From the NCBI GenBank assembly GCA_009774145.1, contig VSND01000050.1, forward strand, positions 1-32,160: a stretch of DNA of 32,160 nucleotides, given 5' to 3'. This DNA is from Lachnospiraceae bacterium (GTDB taxonomy: Bacteria > Bacillota > Clostridia > Lachnospirales > Lachnospiraceae). Position numbers and translations under genes: made by a program. Positions 31,435 to 32,160 of the stretch are shown in pieces (position 1 is the first letter of the stretch; each line of letters opens with the position of its first letter). Below the pieces are notes generated by a model, which made no database searches, had not been told where the DNA came from, and worked only from the letters and a program-made list of their open reading frames with translations.

Positions 31435-31590
31435 TCAACCTGCCTTTCCTGTTTTACGCTGAGCCTCCATAATCCTGTTATATTCCAATTCTGGCATGAC
31501 ACAGGCTGCCTTGCCTTTAATTATAACAGTTGCCATAGTTTTCCCGCAACAATTAAATTTAGTTACCAGTGTGTATGTATTATTTCCCAT
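31435..31590 (-). CDS. Small ORF (51 aa) before the Fic remnant, unknown
   Basis: The frame reads MGNNTYTLVTKFNCCGKTMA, then TVIIKGKAACVMPELEYNRI and MEAQRKTGKAG. AAGAAGGA lies 9 nt before this ATG; an ATG two codons upstream is only 3 nt away. The segment VIIKGKAACVMPELEYNRIMEA resembles the strand-turn-helix of Phd/YefM antitoxins (VIITKNGKPAAVL...EYERLME), but the usual N-terminal DNA-binding part is missing. It could be an intact small protein that goes with Fic genes or an antitoxin remnant. Base composition is AT-rich like its surroundings. Confidence 0.4.
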   Translation of the reverse strand: MGNNTYTLVTKFNCCGKTMATVIIKGKAACVMPELEYNRIMEAQRKTGKAG

Positions 31591-31625
31591 TGCCATTCAT
31601 CCTTCTTCTCTTTTCTCATCAGAAA

Positions 31626-31651
31626 AGCCACCAGATTCTTCTCTGGTGGCT
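31626..31651 (-). terminator. Second terminator downstream of the XRE gene
   Basis: Perfect 10-bp arms AGCCACCAGA and TCTGGTGGCT around a 6-nt loop, followed on the minus strand by TTTTCT. It stands between the XRE gene and the 51-residue ORF. Confidence 0.75.
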
Positions 31652-31684
31652 ATCAGATCATAATTTTCAAATTTCTCACAAAAT

Positions 31685-31719
31685 AAAAGCATCTGGATAT
31701 TTATTCTCCAAATGCTTTT
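31685..31719 (-). terminator. Terminator directly after the XRE gene
   Basis: AAAAGCAT-TGGA pairs with TCCA-ATGCTTTT with one mismatch, and the minus strand continues TTTTATTTTG. It begins 28 nt after the XRE stop. Confidence 0.75.
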
Positions 31720-31746
31720 ACATAACTCACTTTAAACAAGAAACAA

Positions 31747-32043
31747 TCATCCATTCGTTTTCTTTACGATATGTAACTCATATCCCAATGCATTCAGTAT
31801 ATTACAAAACATCCTCAAAGAAGGATTGTTCTCTTTCTTCTCAATGCGAGAAATCACTTGTTGCTTATTCCCCGTGATTTCTGCCAATTTACTTTGTGTC
31901 ATTTTTTTTTGTTTTCGTATATGGATCATTTCGCCAATTAATCTGTATTCTTCCCGGCTTTCATCCCAGGCTTTTTCAAATTCCGGTGATTTTTCTTTTT
32001 CTCTTTCAATCTCATTAGCAATATGAACTTGTACAAATGGCAT
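31747..32043 (-). CDS. XRE-family HTH regulator, HigA-antitoxin-like
   Basis: About 98 residues from the ATG at 32043 (AAAGGA lies about 11 nt upstream; an ATG at 32055 touches the AAAGG). An acidic helical N-terminal part (about 1-40, EIEREKEKSPEFEKAWDESREEYRL) precedes a typical helix-turn-helix (IRKQKKMTQSKLAEITGNKQQVISRIEKKENNPSLRMFCNILNALG). The protein ends with a short strand LHIVKKTNG. The layout is like HigA-type antitoxins, whose RelE/HigB toxin gene usually lies directly upstream. The upstream 105 bp in this window is an AT-rich promoter region with no toxin frame, so it may be a solitary regulator. Confidence 0.85.
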   Translation of the reverse strand: MPFVQVHIANEIEREKEKSPEFEKAWDESREEYRLIGEMIHIRKQKKMTQSKLAEITGNKQQVISRIEKKENNPSLRMFCNILNALGYELHIVKKTNG

Positions 32044-32055
32044 AATTTGTGACAT

Positions 32056-32160
32056 CCTTTCATTTTACACATCTTTTGTCCGATATGTACTCTGTAGTAT
32101 ATAATTATATAGTAATATGTATATAGTATATATATGTAAATATATAAAACATCTCTACAA
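32056..32160 (-). promoter_or_regulatory. AT-rich promoter/operator of the XRE gene
   Basis: The region is made largely of TATA-type steps, including a perfect 14-bp palindrome TATATAATTATATA at 32098-32111, a likely autoregulatory operator. Several -10-like TATAAT strings occur on the minus strand, with TTTACA further upstream, so the exact promoter cannot be fixed. Confidence 0.45.

Noticed and set aside
31747..32160. HigBA toxin-antitoxin pair
   Set aside because: The antitoxin-like protein is present but no toxin frame exists in the 105 bp upstream or downstream before the terminators. Only the regulator is claimed.

Overview
The window looks like a chromosomal segment of a Gram-positive Clostridia-type anaerobe, most likely a gut Lachnospiraceae. 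This is inference from gene content: NfnAB-type flavin enzyme, a Zn-binding L32 protein, GHKL/LytTR and YesM/YesN-type two-component pairs, Glc-family PTS genes, BlaI/BlaR1, and strong AGGAGG ribosome-binding sites. No rRNA, tRNA, CRISPR array or transposase was found. Most of the core is on the minus strand with balanced base composition. Both ends (about 1-650 and 31000-32160) are clearly AT-rich and hold small or broken genes, as expected of accessory DNA.

Layout. 1-651: AT-rich, a possible 57-residue peptide gene and a membrane-protein remnant. 652-2460: blaR1-blaI with a palindromic operator. 2508-4577: GHKL sensor kinase and LytTR response regulator. 4780-5406 (+): zinc-ribbon membrane protein. 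5516-7788: nfnB-nfnA. 7904-8752: zinc-ribbon/chitobiase-repeat membrane protein. 8805-11324: ftsK. 11460-11717: an HPr with Lys at the Ser46 position. 11856-12347: unknown membrane protein. 12535-12846: thioredoxin. 13031-15980: hom, a C_GCAxxG_C_C protein and ilvA (aspartate/threonine metabolism). 16006-22871: the conserved block plsX-acpP-rnc-smc-ftsY (fatty acid priming, RNA processing, chromosome organisation, SRP receptor). 22965-26331: PTS EIIA, EIIC and EIICB. 26615-29249 (+): divergent sensor kinase and AraC-type regulator. 29353-29532: rpmF, with a GTG start. 29645-30979: an FtsH-like M41 protease without its nucleotide-binding core. 31002-32043: Fic remnant, a 51-residue ORF, and an XRE regulator.

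Main observations. (1) A family of roughly 100-bp palindromic elements fills gaps inside operons exactly from the stop codon of one gene to the Shine-Dalgarno of the next. There are three tandem copies between smc and ftsY and one diverged copy between the EIIC and EIIA genes. The paired arms have changed together, which suggests a selected RNA fold. (2) The FtsH-like protein keeps its zinc site and second region of homology but is joined cleanly across the missing Walker A/B region. (3) Three direct repeats TATGGATTAT lie between the PTS genes and the divergent kinase/AraC pair, a probable regulon operator. (4) One EIIC stops at the exact linker where its neighbour continues into EIIB. (5) The rnc leader can form a long interrupted hairpin, a candidate RNase III autoregulation site.

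How the genes work together. Three transcription units have near-consensus sigma-A promoters: plsX-acpP-rnc-smc-ftsY, EIIC-EIIA, and rpmF. The PTS genes and the divergent two-component system probably form one sugar-sensing unit. The HPr and EIIA here could belong to the same phosphorelay.
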